From the NCBI GenBank assembly GCA_021730945.1, contig JAKFYH010000006.1, positions 1 to 64,000 of the forward strand: a stretch of DNA of 64,000 bases. The letters run 5' to 3'. The notes under the pieces are model-generated. The model made no database searches, was not told the origin of the DNA, and was given only the letters and a program-made list of their open reading frames with translations. The DNA is from Acidobacteriota bacterium. Its GTDB lineage: Bacteria; Acidobacteriota; Vicinamibacteria; Vicinamibacterales; UBA2999. How positions within the stretch are numbered: the stretch's first letter is position 1; every line of letters starts with the position of its first letter. The position numbers and the translations under genes are program-made. Positions 8,758 through 18,479 of the stretch are shown one piece after another.

Positions 8758-10700
8758 TCGCCGCCGTCGAGGCGGCGTTTGCCAACGGCGGAGTCCTGGC
8801 CCGGGCGGTCGATCAGTTCGAACCGCGAGCCGGCCAGCGCGCCATGGCGGTGGCGGTGGCCGAGACCCTCGACAGCGGCGGCGTGCTGCTCGCGGAAGCC
8901 GGCACCGGCACCGGTAAGACGCTGGCCTATCTGGTGCCCGCGATCCTGAGCCGGCAGCGCGTGCTGGTGTCCACCGGCACCAAGAACCTCCAGGAACAGA
9001 TCTACTTCAAGGACCTGCCGGTGCTGCGCCAGGCCCTGGGCGTGCCGTTCACGGCGGCCTACATGAAGGGGCGCGCCAACTACCTGTGCCTGCACCGGCT
9101 CGATCAGCTGCGTGCCTCGCCGGCCGTGCCGCACGACTTCGTATCGATGGTGGACGAGTGGCTGCGGGTGACCGAGACCGGCGATCGCGCCGAGCTGCGG
9201 GAGCTGCCGGAAGACTCCTCGACCTGGCACGACGTGTCGGCGACCGCCGATACCTGCCTCGGCAACGACTGCCCGCAGTACCAGGAGTGCTACGTCACGC
9301 GCATGCGCCAGCGCGCGGCCGAGTCCGACATCGTGATCGTCAATCACCACCTGTTGTGCGCCGACGCCTCGGTGCGGCAGAGCAGCTATGGTGAGGTCAT
9401 CCCGGAATGCCACTACGCCGTCCTCGACGAGGCGCACCAGCTCGAGGATGTGGCGACGCAGTACTTCGGCATCGCCGTCAGCAACTACCGCGTCGACGAC
9501 CTGGTCCGCGACGGCGAGCGGGCGCTCAACCTCGGCGTGGTCGAAGACGCCGATGCCGACATTCGCCGGTCGCTGCGCCGCGTCGACGACCATGCCCGCG
9601 AGTTCTTCGGCCGCCTGGCCATGGCCCGGCAATCGCGTTCAAGCTACGGCGAAGACCGGCTGCGTATCGGCCCCGAATGGTTCGGCGACATCATCGATGA
9701 CGGATTGGGGCTGACGAGCGCGCTCGATGCGGTCGACCGCGACATGTCGCGTGCCGCCGGCACCGGCACCGGCGGCAGTTCGGCCAACGAAGAGGCGGCG
9801 GCGCTCGGCCGGCGCGCGGCGGAGCTTCGCGAGCACCTGTCGTTCCTGCTCGAAGCCGCCAACCCGGCGTTCGTCTACTTTCTCGAGACCCGCAACCGCG
9901 GCGTCTTTCTGCGCGCGGCGCCGATCGATGTCTCGGCCATCATCCGCGAACAACTGCTCGACCGCATGCGGGCCACGGTGCTGACCTCGGCCACGCTGAC
10001 GGTCGAGGGCTCGTTTGAGTATGTGAAGCGGCGGTTGGGCGCGCACGAGGCCGCCGACCTGCGCGTGCCATCGGAGTTTGACTTCACCGAGCAGGCCATC
10101 CTTTACCTGCCGCGCCAGATGCCGGCACCCAAGTCGCCGGAGTACGCCACTGCCGTGGCGCGCGAAGTGCTCGACCTGCTGCAACGGACCGAAGGGCGCG
10201 CCTTCGTGCTGTTTACGAGTTACTCGATGCTGCGCACGGTGCGTGAGCGCGTGGAGATGGACCTGCCCTACCCGCTGATCGTGCAGGGCACGGCGCCACG
10301 CAGCCAGTTGCTCGCGCAGTTCCGCACCACGCCCAACGCGGTGTTGTTTGCCACCTCGGCGTTCTGGCAGGGCGTCGATGTGGTCGGCGAACAGTTGAGC
10401 TGCGTCATCATCGACAAGCTGCCGTTCGCCTCGCCGGGCGATCCGATCACGGCCGCGCGCATCGAAGCAATCACCGCCGAGGGCGGCGACGCGTTCCAGG
10501 AATACCAGGTGCCGCTCGCCATCCTGGCCATGCTGCAGGGACTCGGCCGGCTGATCCGCCACCGCAGCGACCGCGGCCTGCTGGCGGTGCTCGACCCCCG
10601 GCTGCGAACCATGGGCTACGGCCGCCGGTTTCTCGACTCATTTCCGCCCGCGCCAGTCACCCAGAACCCGGACGCGGTCTCTCGGTTTTTTGCTGTCTGA
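8718..10700 (+). CDS. ATP-dependent DNA helicase, DinG/Rad3 (XPD) family
   Basis: About 660 residues, a 5'-3' SF2 helicase. Seen: Walker [11 protein letters not shown] near residues 61-70, the four iron-sulfur cysteines C124, C180, C185 and C191, the DEAH box near 237 ([10 protein letters not shown]), and C-terminal motifs V/VI ([24 protein letters not shown]). The open frame runs far upstream inside glyA, but helicase homology begins only near 8750. The best start is GTG 8718, giving a 40-nt overlap with glyA; no strong ribosome site is visible. No nuclease domain is fused. Function is probably R-loop or structured-DNA resolution, inferred from the family. Confidence 0.88.
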   Translation: MPEVPALPGTPGLVAAVEAAFANGGVLARAVDQFEPRAGQRAMAVAVAETLDSGGVLLAEAGTGTGKTLAYLVPAILSRQRVLVSTGTKNLQEQIYFKDLPVLRQALGVPFTAAYMKGRANYLCLHRLDQLRASPAVPHDFVSMVDEWLRVTETGDRAELRELPEDSSTWHDVSATADTCLGNDCPQYQECYVTRMRQRAAESDIVIVNHHLLCADASVRQSSYGEVIPECHYAVLDEAHQLEDVATQYFGIAVSNYRVDDLVRDGERALNLGVVEDADADIRRSLRRVDDHAREFFGRLAMARQSRSSYGEDRLRIGPEWFGDIIDDGLGLTSALDAVDRDMSRAAGTGTGGSSANEEAAALGRRAAELREHLSFLLEAANPAFVYFLETRNRGVFLRAAPIDVSAIIREQLLDRMRATVLTSATLTVEGSFEYVKRRLGAHEAADLRVPSEFDFTEQAILYLPRQMPAPKSPEYATAVAREVLDLLQRTEGRAFVLFTSYSMLRTVRERVEMDLPYPLIVQGTAPRSQLLAQFRTTPNAVLFATSAFWQGVDVVGEQLSCVIIDKLPFASPGDPITAARIEAITAEGGDAFQEYQVPLAILAMLQGLGRLIRHRSDRGLLAVLDPRLRTMGYGRRFLDSFPPAPVTQNPDAVSRFFAV

Positions 10701-10732
10701 CGTAAACTCAGAATACTGAGGCACGGCCGCGG

Positions 10733-11710
10733 ATGACACCGTTCAGGTCACCAGGGCCGCAGACGACACAGATGACACAGAACATTTTCTCCTCCGTTCG
10801 GCGCGTCGCCGCCCTGATCCTGGCGTTGGCGTTGGCCGCCGCATCATCGGCGTTCGCCCAATCCACCATGATCAAGGGCAAGGTGGCCGATGTGAAAGGC
10901 CAGCCGATGGTCGGCGTCGCCATCACCATCGAGTCGGTCGGCGGCATCCGCAAGTTCACGACCAAGACCGACCGGCGCGGCGAGTTCATCCAGTTGCTGA
11001 CCGAATCGGGCCAGTACCGGGTGACCGCCACCGACGAGAAGGTCGGCACGGCGCAAACCGAACTGCGGGTCATTCTCGGCCGGGTGAGTGAGGCCAATCT
11101 GGTTCTCGCCGCCGCCACCGCCGCCAACGACGACGGCAAGGCCGCCGCACTGAAGAAGGCGTTCGAGGAGGGTGTTGCCGCCAGCCGCGCCGGTAACCAG
11201 GACGACGCGATCGCGAAGTTCGAGGCGGCGCTGACCGTCTCGCCCGCGTGTTTCGACTGCCTCTACAACATCGGCGTGGCCCAACTCGCCAAGAAGGATG
11301 ACAAGGCGGCCGAGGACGCGTGGATGAAAGCCCTGGCAGTCAAGCCCGACTACACCGAGGCTCTCAACGCGCTGTCGACGCTCTACAACAACCAGAAACG
11401 CTTCGACGAGGCCTCGGCCATGAGTGCCAAGGCGGTGGCCGCGGGTGGTGGCGGCGGCGCTGACGCCACCTACAACCAGGGCATCATCCTGTGGAACCAG
11501 GGCAAGATCGCCGACGCCAAGGTCAAGTTCGAGGAGACCATCAAGGCCAACCCCACCCACGCCGACGCCCACTACCAGCTGGGCATGGCGCTGCTGAACG
11601 AGGGCAAGCTGCCCGAGGCGGTCGGCGCGTTTGAAGCCTATGTGAAGCTCGACCCCAACGGCCAGTACGCGACCCAGGCCAAGGGGATGATTGCGCAGCT
11701 CAAGAAATAG
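10733..11710 (+). CDS. Exported carboxypeptidase-regulatory domain plus TPR protein
   Basis: 325 residues (start uncertain between ATG 10733 and in-frame ATG 10772). After a signal peptide or anchor (about 25-43, ILALALAAASSAFAQ) comes a CarboxypepD_reg Ig-like domain (about 45-120; KGKVADVKGQPMVGVAI). At least four TPR-like units follow (about 140-320; YNIGVAQLAKKDDKAAEDAW, ADAHYQLGMALLNEGKLPEA). Such proteins usually act as periplasmic scaffolds. A GAGG lies 11 nt before 10733. The next gene begins 6 bp downstream, suggesting co-transcription. Confidence 0.8.
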   Translation: MTPFRSPGPQTTQMTQNIFSSVRRVAALILALALAAASSAFAQSTMIKGKVADVKGQPMVGVAITIESVGGIRKFTTKTDRRGEFIQLLTESGQYRVTATDEKVGTAQTELRVILGRVSEANLVLAAATAANDDGKAAALKKAFEEGVAASRAGNQDDAIAKFEAALTVSPACFDCLYNIGVAQLAKKDDKAAEDAWMKALAVKPDYTEALNALSTLYNNQKRFDEASAMSAKAVAAGGGGGADATYNQGIILWNQGKIADAKVKFEETIKANPTHADAHYQLGMALLNEGKLPEAVGAFEAYVKLDPNGQYATQAKGMIAQLKK

Positions 11711-11716
11711 CTGAAC

Positions 11717-12427
11717 GTGTACGAGCACATTCCCGGGCGCCTGGCCGAAGTTCGCAGCCGCATTGCCGACGCCGCCGGGCGCGCGGGCCGGCCGCCGGAA
11801 TCGGTCCGGCTGATCGCCGTCTCAAAAACCCATCCGATCGACGCGGTCCGCGCCGCCGCTGATGCCGGGCAACTCGACTTTGGCGAGAACAAGGTCCAGG
11901 AAGCCCTGCAGAAGATCGCGGCATCGACCGATACCCGCTTAAGGTGGCATCTCATCGGTCACCTGCAGTCCAACAAGGCGAAGAAGGCCGCCGCGGCAGT
12001 GCACGCGATTCACGCAGTCGACGGCGTTGACCTGCTGACTCGCCTCGACCAGGCGGCAGCCGCCGCCGGGCGCACGGTCGAGGTGCTGGTGCAAGTCGAC
12101 CTGGCCCTTGAGGACACCAAGTTCGGTGCGCCGGTGGACACCGTGCCCGCTATTTTCGCGGCCGCGGCCGGTTGCCAGGCCGCCGTCCTGGTGGGACTGA
12201 TGCTCTTGCCTCCGGTTGCCGACAACCCGGAGGACGCCCGGCCCTGGTTCGCCCGGCTGCGCGGGCTGCGCGACCAGTTGGGCGAAACCGGCGTGCCGCC
12301 GGCCAGGCTGCGTGAGTTATCGATGGGTATGAGCCACGACTACGCAGTGGCGATCGAAGAGGGCGCGACGATGGTGCGGATTGGGACCGCGATCTTCGGC
12401 CAACGCGACTACCAAACGACGAATTAA
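11717..12427 (+). CDS. PLP homeostasis protein, YggS/PROSC family
   Basis: 236 residues, the family's length. YggS-type proteins bind PLP on a TIM barrel like the alanine racemase N-domain and buffer vitamin B6; no enzymatic reaction is established. The PLP lysine lies in LIAVSKTHP (about residue 36). Other family signatures are FGENKVQEA, WHLIGHLQSNK and LSMGMSHDYAVAIEEG...VRIGTAIFG. The start is GTG 11717, 6 bp after the TPR gene. In many bacteria this gene sits near divIVA and a YggU/DUF167 gene, as it does here (next two genes), which supports the call. Confidence 0.93.
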   Translation: MYEHIPGRLAEVRSRIADAAGRAGRPPESVRLIAVSKTHPIDAVRAAADAGQLDFGENKVQEALQKIAASTDTRLRWHLIGHLQSNKAKKAAAAVHAIHAVDGVDLLTRLDQAAAAAGRTVEVLVQVDLALEDTKFGAPVDTVPAIFAAAAGCQAAVLVGLMLLPPVADNPEDARPWFARLRGLRDQLGETGVPPARLRELSMGMSHDYAVAIEEGATMVRIGTAIFGQRDYQTTN

Positions 12428-12445
12428 GAATCACTGGCAGAAACC

Positions 12446-13012
12446 ATGAAAGTCACACCACTCGATCTCCGGCAGCAACGCTTCCAGACCGTGATGCGCG
12501 GGTACGACCGCGGCGAAGTGCAGGCGTTCATGCTCGAAGTCGCCGACGACTACGAAAATGCCCTGCGCGACAACGACAAGCTGCGCCAGGACATCGCCAA
12601 GCTCGACGCCGTGCTCGGCGAACACCGCGGCCAGGAGCGCAACCTGCGCAACACCCTGCTGACGGCGCAGAAGCTGGCCGACGAGATCAAGGAACACGCG
12701 CAGGCCGAGGCCGCGCTGATCGTCCGCGAAGCCGAAGGCCGCGCCGACATGCTCCTGCAGAAATCGCAAACCCGCCTGGAAGACGTCCAGCGCGAGATCG
12801 ACGGCCTGCGCATGAAGCGGCGGGAAGTCGAGAACGACATCGAGGCGCTGGTGCGCACGCTCAACAGCACGCTGGAGTTCATCCGCGACCAGGATGCTCG
12901 GGCCCGCGAGGAACGCGTCCTGCTCCACCGCCCGCGCGCGGCTGAGGCGGCGCCAGCACAGGCGCCGCGACCGGCGGATGTCACGCCCAAAGCCGACGGC
13001 CAGCGCGGCTGA
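12446..13012 (+). CDS. DivIVA-domain coiled-coil protein
   Basis: 188 residues. The N-terminal 55 or so residues match the DivIVA membrane-binding module (MKVTPLDLRQQRFQTVMRGY, then DRGEVQAFMLEVADDYE). A long coiled coil runs to about 155, and the tail is Ala/Pro-rich and probably disordered. DivIVA-type proteins sense negative membrane curvature and organise poles or septa; the specific role here is unknown. It follows the YggS gene by 18 bp and overlaps the DUF167 gene, the classical yggS-divIVA-yggU neighbourhood. Confidence 0.88.
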   Translation: MKVTPLDLRQQRFQTVMRGYDRGEVQAFMLEVADDYENALRDNDKLRQDIAKLDAVLGEHRGQERNLRNTLLTAQKLADEIKEHAQAEAALIVREAEGRADMLLQKSQTRLEDVQREIDGLRMKRREVENDIEALVRTLNSTLEFIRDQDARAREERVLLHRPRAAEAAPAQAPRPADVTPKADGQRG

Positions 13013-13292
13013 CGCCGGCCTGATCGACGTGCGCGTGGTGCCGCGCGCCGGGCGCAGCGGCGTGGCCGGCCTGCGCGACGGCGCGCTGCTGGTGCGCCTC
13101 GCCGCGGCGCCGGTGGACGGCGCGGCCAATGCCGAGCTCGTCGCCGTGCTCGCCACCGCGCTCCACCTGCCCAAGCGCGACATCCAGATCGTCAGTGGCG
13201 AACGTTCGCGGTCGAAGCGCGTGCGGGTCGACGGCCTGGCGACTGAGACCATCCTCGCGGCACTCGGTCTCGCTCACCCGCGCCAGCCCTGA
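12978..13292 (+). CDS. DUF167 (YggU-family) protein
   Basis: 104 residues from ATG 12978. The conserved core is VRVVPRAGRSGVAGL, the VRLAAAPVDGAANAELVAVL block and the IVSGERSRSKRVRVDG strand, typical of the small alpha/beta DUF167 fold. Biochemical function is not established for the family. A longer in-frame ORF exists, but family homology starts after 12978. It overlaps the end of the DivIVA gene by 35 nt in another frame, so the two are probably translationally coupled. Confidence 0.88.
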   Translation: MSRPKPTASAADAGLIDVRVVPRAGRSGVAGLRDGALLVRLAAAPVDGAANAELVAVLATALHLPKRDIQIVSGERSRSKRVRVDGLATETILAALGLAHPRQP

Positions 13293-13374
13293 GCACCTGA
13301 GTCGGGTCGCAGGCGAAGGCCCGGGCGCCCTTGCTCCCGTCCTGGAAACTGCGTACGCTGCCTGTTGGATCCCA

Positions 13375-14619
13375 TTGACCGCTGATTTCCTCATTCGCAA
13401 CGCCGAACTCGTGGCCACCTGCGCCGGGCCCGGTCCGCGCGTGGGCGCGGCACAGAACGACATTTCGGCGCTGGCCGGCGCCTCCGTCGCCGGGTTCGAG
13501 GGCCACATCGTCTTTGTCGGGCCGGCCGACGAGTGCGACCGGGCGATCAACCTCACGTCCACCGCGCAAGTGATCGACGCGTATGGCTGCACCGTGGTCC
13601 CGGGATTCGTCGACCCGCACACCCACCTGGTGTTCGGCGGCGACCGGCGCGAAGAGCTGCGCCGGCGGCTCGGGGGCGCCACCTACGCGGAGATCGCCGC
13701 CGATGGCGGTGGCATCGTCAAGACCGTCGCGGCGACCCGCGCGGCCAGCGAGCACGAGCTGATCGAGGGCGGCCGGGCGCGGCTCGCGGAGATGCTGGCG
13801 TTTGGCACGACCACCGCCGAGGCCAAGAGCGGCTATGGCCTCGACCTCGTCACCGAATTGCGAATGCTGCGGGCGATCCGGGCGCTGACCGCCGGTCAGC
13901 CTGTCGATCTCACCGCCACCTTCATGGGCGCTCACGAAGTGCCGATCGAGTACCGCGGGCGCCGCGGCGAGTACGTGAAGCTGGTGATCGACGAGATGAT
14001 TCCCGCTGTCGCCCGCGAGGGCCTGGCCGAGTGGTGTGACGTCTTCTGCGAAACCGGCGTGTTCACGCCCGAGGAATCACAGGCGATTCTCGAGGCGGGC
14101 GCCCGGCACGGGCTCAAGCCGCGTATCCACGCCGACGAGCTGGGCCTGAGCGGCGGCGCCGGCGTTGCCGCCACGATCGGCGCGCGGTCGGCCGATCACC
14201 TGATCTATGTCGACGAGCCGCACGCGCGGCGGATGGCCGGGCGCGGGGTGGTCGCCACCCTGCTGCCGGCCGCCGCGTTCTTCCTGAAGCTGGGCCGCTT
14301 CGCACCGGCGCGCATGCTGATCGACCAGGGGGTCGCCGTCGCACTGGCCACCGACCTCAATCCCGGCGGCGGCTTCACCACCTCGATGCCCTTTGTCATG
14401 TCGCTCGCCTGCTTCGGCATGAACATGACGCTCGAGGAATCCCTGATTGCCGCCACCCTCAACGCCGCGGCCAGCATCGATCGCGCCGACACGGTCGGCA
14501 GCCTCGAGACCGGCAAGCTCTTCGATGCCGTGATCGTGAACGGCGCCCTTGCCGACTTAATCCGCGTCGGCGGACCGGTGGTACGAACGGTGGTCAAGCG
14601 AGGGAGAATAGTGCCATGA
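13375..14619 (+). CDS. hutI: Imidazolonepropionase
   Basis: 414 residues from TTG 13375. HutI hydrolyses 4-imidazolone-5-propanoate to N-formimino-L-glutamate in histidine degradation. Seen: a metal-dependent amidohydrolase fold with the HxH ligand motif (GFVDPHTHLVFGG, near 75-87), HEVP (FMGAHEVPIEYRG), HADELG, and DLNPGG near the C-terminus. No ATG is available at the homology start. TTG gives MTADFLIRNAELV, where family homology begins. The stop overlaps the next start as ATGA. No hutH or hutU lies in the window, so earlier pathway steps must be encoded elsewhere. Confidence 0.92.
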   Translation: MTADFLIRNAELVATCAGPGPRVGAAQNDISALAGASVAGFEGHIVFVGPADECDRAINLTSTAQVIDAYGCTVVPGFVDPHTHLVFGGDRREELRRRLGGATYAEIAADGGGIVKTVAATRAASEHELIEGGRARLAEMLAFGTTTAEAKSGYGLDLVTELRMLRAIRALTAGQPVDLTATFMGAHEVPIEYRGRRGEYVKLVIDEMIPAVAREGLAEWCDVFCETGVFTPEESQAILEAGARHGLKPRIHADELGLSGGAGVAATIGARSADHLIYVDEPHARRMAGRGVVATLLPAAAFFLKLGRFAPARMLIDQGVAVALATDLNPGGGFTTSMPFVMSLACFGMNMTLEESLIAATLNAAASIDRADTVGSLETGKLFDAVIVNGALADLIRVGGPVVRTVVKRGRIVP

Positions 14620-15233
14620 AGTTCGCCGACATGACGGTGGCGCAGTTGCTCGACGCGCTGGCCAGTCCCGCCCCGACCCCCGGCGGCGGCACGGCATCGG
14701 CGATCGCCGGTGCCATGGCCGTCGCCCTGCTCGAAATGGTGACCGGACTCGCGAAGGGCAACACCAACAGCGAAGCGGAACAAGCCGCGCTGGCCGGCGC
14801 CCGGCAGGCGCTGGCGCCGCTGCGCGTGACCCTCGCGGCATTGGCCGACGCCGATGCGCAATCGTTTGATGAAGTGATGCAGGCCTACCGCCTGCCCAAA
14901 GCCACCGAGTCGGACAAGAGCGCGCGCTCGGCCGCGATCCAACTCGCGCTGCAGGGCGCGACGACGGTGCCGCTGCAGACGCTGCGCGCGTGCGCCGAGG
15001 CGATGGGGCCGGCGGAGACGGTGGCCGCCGGAGGCAATCGCTCGGCGGTCAGCGATGTTGGCGTGGCCATTGGACTGCTGGAAGCGGCGGCCGCCGGCGC
15101 CGAAGCCAACGTGCGGATCAATCTGGCGAGCGTGCGCGACCTGAAGTTCACGGCCGACGCGGCTGATGAAACCGGGCGGCTGATTTCAGATATCACCCGG
15201 CAAGCGGCCGTTGCCCGCGCCCGCCTGGCCTGA
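14616..15233 (+). CDS. Formiminotetrahydrofolate cyclodeaminase / methenyl-THF cyclohydrolase
   Basis: 205 residues, matching only the C-terminal cyclodeaminase half of formiminotransferase-cyclodeaminase; such stand-alone FchA-like proteins are known. It would convert 5-formimino-THF to 5,10-methenyl-THF and ammonia, or hydrolyse methenyl-THF. Seen: the folate-binding signature PTPGGGTASAIAGAMA (about 20-35) and an otherwise helical domain. It is coupled to hutI by a 4-nt ATGA overlap, which ties it to formimino-group handling from histidine. No formiminotransferase domain is visible nearby. Its stop abuts the stop of the next, convergent gene. Confidence 0.9.
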   Translation: MKFADMTVAQLLDALASPAPTPGGGTASAIAGAMAVALLEMVTGLAKGNTNSEAEQAALAGARQALAPLRVTLAALADADAQSFDEVMQAYRLPKATESDKSARSAAIQLALQGATTVPLQTLRACAEAMGPAETVAAGGNRSAVSDVGVAIGLLEAAAAGAEANVRINLASVRDLKFTADAADETGRLISDITRQAAVARARLA

Positions 15234-15581
15234 CTAGCGTCGTCCCTGCGTGAGCAGCCGTACCGAGGCGCTGGGGCGGAAGGTCATCGGTTGGGTGATG
15301 ATGCCGGGAATGAACGCCACGTCGGTGGTGTAGACCACCTCGACGACGCGGTCGGAGCCGTGCTGGCTGACGGCGACGGCGTCGGCGTCCACCGGCAAGT
15401 CATACTCGGCGGCGATTGCGACCACCTGCTGCGTGACCTCGGCATCCGAGGCATTGGGCGCAAACAACAGCGCCTGTTCCACCGCATCCTCAAACTGGTA
15501 GTTCGACATCATGGCCCGCGCGCCTTGGAACGCGGCAGTCAACAGCAGCAGGGCCAGAACGAGCTTGATGATGGTTGTCAT
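15234..15581 (-). CDS. Small exported or membrane-anchored protein of unknown function
   Basis: 115 residues. A hydrophobic N-terminal segment (residues 4-24, IIKLVLALLLLTAAFQGARA) could be a signal peptide or one membrane anchor. The remainder is a small alpha/beta domain (helix FEDAVEQALLFAPNASDAEV, then beta strands ending IPGIITQPMTFRPSASV), reminiscent of short anchored DUF4845-like proteins, but I cannot assign a family. A TATGAT -10-like box lies on the minus strand at 15625-15620. It is convergent with the cyclodeaminase gene with no intergenic base, and the repeat cassette lies just upstream. Confidence 0.7.
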   Translation of the reverse strand: MTTIIKLVLALLLLTAAFQGARAMMSNYQFEDAVEQALLFAPNASDAEVTQQVVAIAAEYDLPVDADAVAVSQHGSDRVVEVVYTTDVAFIPGIITQPMTFRPSASVRLLTQGRR

Positions 15582-15918
15582 GTCGCCACGGGCGCGCGGG
15601 GGGACCGGCGCCTGCCGCCATCATACGCCGATCGGGAGTTGAAAGTGGACAGTTGAAAGTGGAAAGTTTCAGTTTCAGTTTCAGTTTCAGTTTTTCAGTT
15701 CGGAGTCTCAGTTCGGAGTCTCAGTTCGGAGTCTCAGTTCGGAGTCTCAGTTGGGAGTCTCAGTTGGGCGTGATCCGCGCGGAGCAGGGGCCACGCCTAC
15801 CCACTGGCGCCCGAAGCGTAAACCTGAGACTCAAACTAAAACTAACAACTGAAACTAAAACTAACAACTGAAACTGAAACTGAAACTCTCCACTTTCAAC
15901 TGTCAACTTTCAACTTTT
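15582..15918. repeat. Intergenic nested repeat cassette: inverted repeat arms enclosing tandem arrays
   Basis: This 337-bp gap has no gene. It is framed by imperfect inverted arms: 15637-15694 (starts AGTTGAAAGTGGACAGTTGA) and about 15871-15917 read on the minus strand (starts AGTTGAAAGTTGACAGTTGA). Inside the left arm is a hexamer array of AGTTTC (15665-15694; four perfect units plus one variant). Then comes a 13-bp array TCAGTTCGGAGTC with units at 15695, 15708, 15721, 15734 and a variant at 15747, plus a partial at 15760. On the right, a 19-bp unit AAACTAAAACTAACAACTG occurs twice exactly (15833-15851, 15852-15870), followed by GAAACT hexamers. The base composition is AT-richer than the surroundings. 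A related fragment occurs at 50158-50190. Confidence 0.85.
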
Positions 15919-16572
15919 CTAGTGAATCTGATGCAGCAGCCGGTCCCAGCGGACGCCCAGAAATGACGCCGGCGACGCGCCATCGTCGGGGGTATCGAAC
16001 GACCAGTAGATGAAGAGGGCGCGGCCCTTGACGTACGACACGGGGAGAAAGCCCCAGTATCGGCTGTCCTGCGAATCGTCGCGGTTGTCGCCCATCATGA
16101 AATAGTGGCCCTCGGGAACCGTGACCGGGCCGTATTTGCGCCGCAAGTCAAAGCTGTCGGCCTGGCCGTCGTCCATGGGCGGGAACAGGTAGTGGGCGTA
16201 GGGCTCGAGCAACGGCATGCCGTTGATGTGAATGGTCTGGTTGCGCAGCTCGAGGGTGTCGCCTGGCAGGCCGATGACGCGCTTGATGAAATCGCGGTCC
16301 GGTTCCTCTGGATACTTGAACACCACGATGTCGCCGCGTTCGATCGTGCGCATCGGCAGGAGGGCGCGTTCGAGTGCGGTCGCCGCCGGCGCGAAGATGA
16401 ACTTGTTGACCAGCAGATGATCGCCGACCAGCAGGTTGGGCTTCATCGAGCCGGTGGGAATCTTGAAGGCCTGGAACACGAAGGTGCGGACGAACAACGC
16501 CAGAATTACGGCGACGACAATCGACTCGAAGTACTCCCGCACGGTCGACTTCCGGAAGGTCGCCTCGGTCAT
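15919..16572 (-). CDS. lepB: Signal peptidase I
   Basis: 217 residues. This type I signal peptidase cleaves Sec/Tat signal peptides at the periplasmic face. One N-terminal membrane segment covers about 17-35 (SIVVAVILALFVRTFVFQAF), followed by the catalytic serine S42 (KIPTGSMKPNL) and the general-base lysine K97 (DRDFIKRVIGLPGD). Box E is also present (GHYFMMGDNRDDSQDSRYWG). It starts 2 bp downstream of the lepA stop on the same strand, the classic lepA-lepB pair. The repeat cassette follows its stop. Confidence 0.95.
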   Translation of the reverse strand: MTEATFRKSTVREYFESIVVAVILALFVRTFVFQAFKIPTGSMKPNLLVGDHLLVNKFIFAPAATALERALLPMRTIERGDIVVFKYPEEPDRDFIKRVIGLPGDTLELRNQTIHINGMPLLEPYAHYLFPPMDDGQADSFDLRRKYGPVTVPEGHYFMMGDNRDDSQDSRYWGFLPVSYVKGRALFIYWSFDTPDDGASPASFLGVRWDRLLHQIH

Positions 16573-16574
16573 CG

Positions 16575-18377
<1,803 letters not shown>

Positions 18378-18468
18378 TGAAGATTCTGGTCCTGTGCCGG
18401 GCCGACGTGTCCCGCCGCAGCGCCAGACGCGAAGGCGTGAGGCGGCTGGTGCGAAGGCGGATCCTGAC

Positions 18469-18474
18469 TATTAT
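18469..18474 (+). promoter_or_regulatory. TATTAT -10-like box directly before the S1C protease gene
   Basis: TATTAT ends 5 nt before ATG 18480. No Shine-Dalgarno sequence is visible for that ATG, which fits a leaderless transcript. No convincing -35 hexamer is seen 16-18 bp upstream. Confidence 0.35.
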
Positions 18475-18479
18475 GACTC

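Noticed and set aside
15695-15770. Possible CRISPR-like array
   Set aside because: The 13-bp units are directly joined with no spacers, too short for CRISPR repeats, and no cas gene is present.
15575-15871. Open frame of 98 codons with FSFSFS and similar stretches
   Set aside because: It only translates the hexamer and 13-bp repeats; the 13-bp period breaks any coding phase and no ribosome site or homology is visible.
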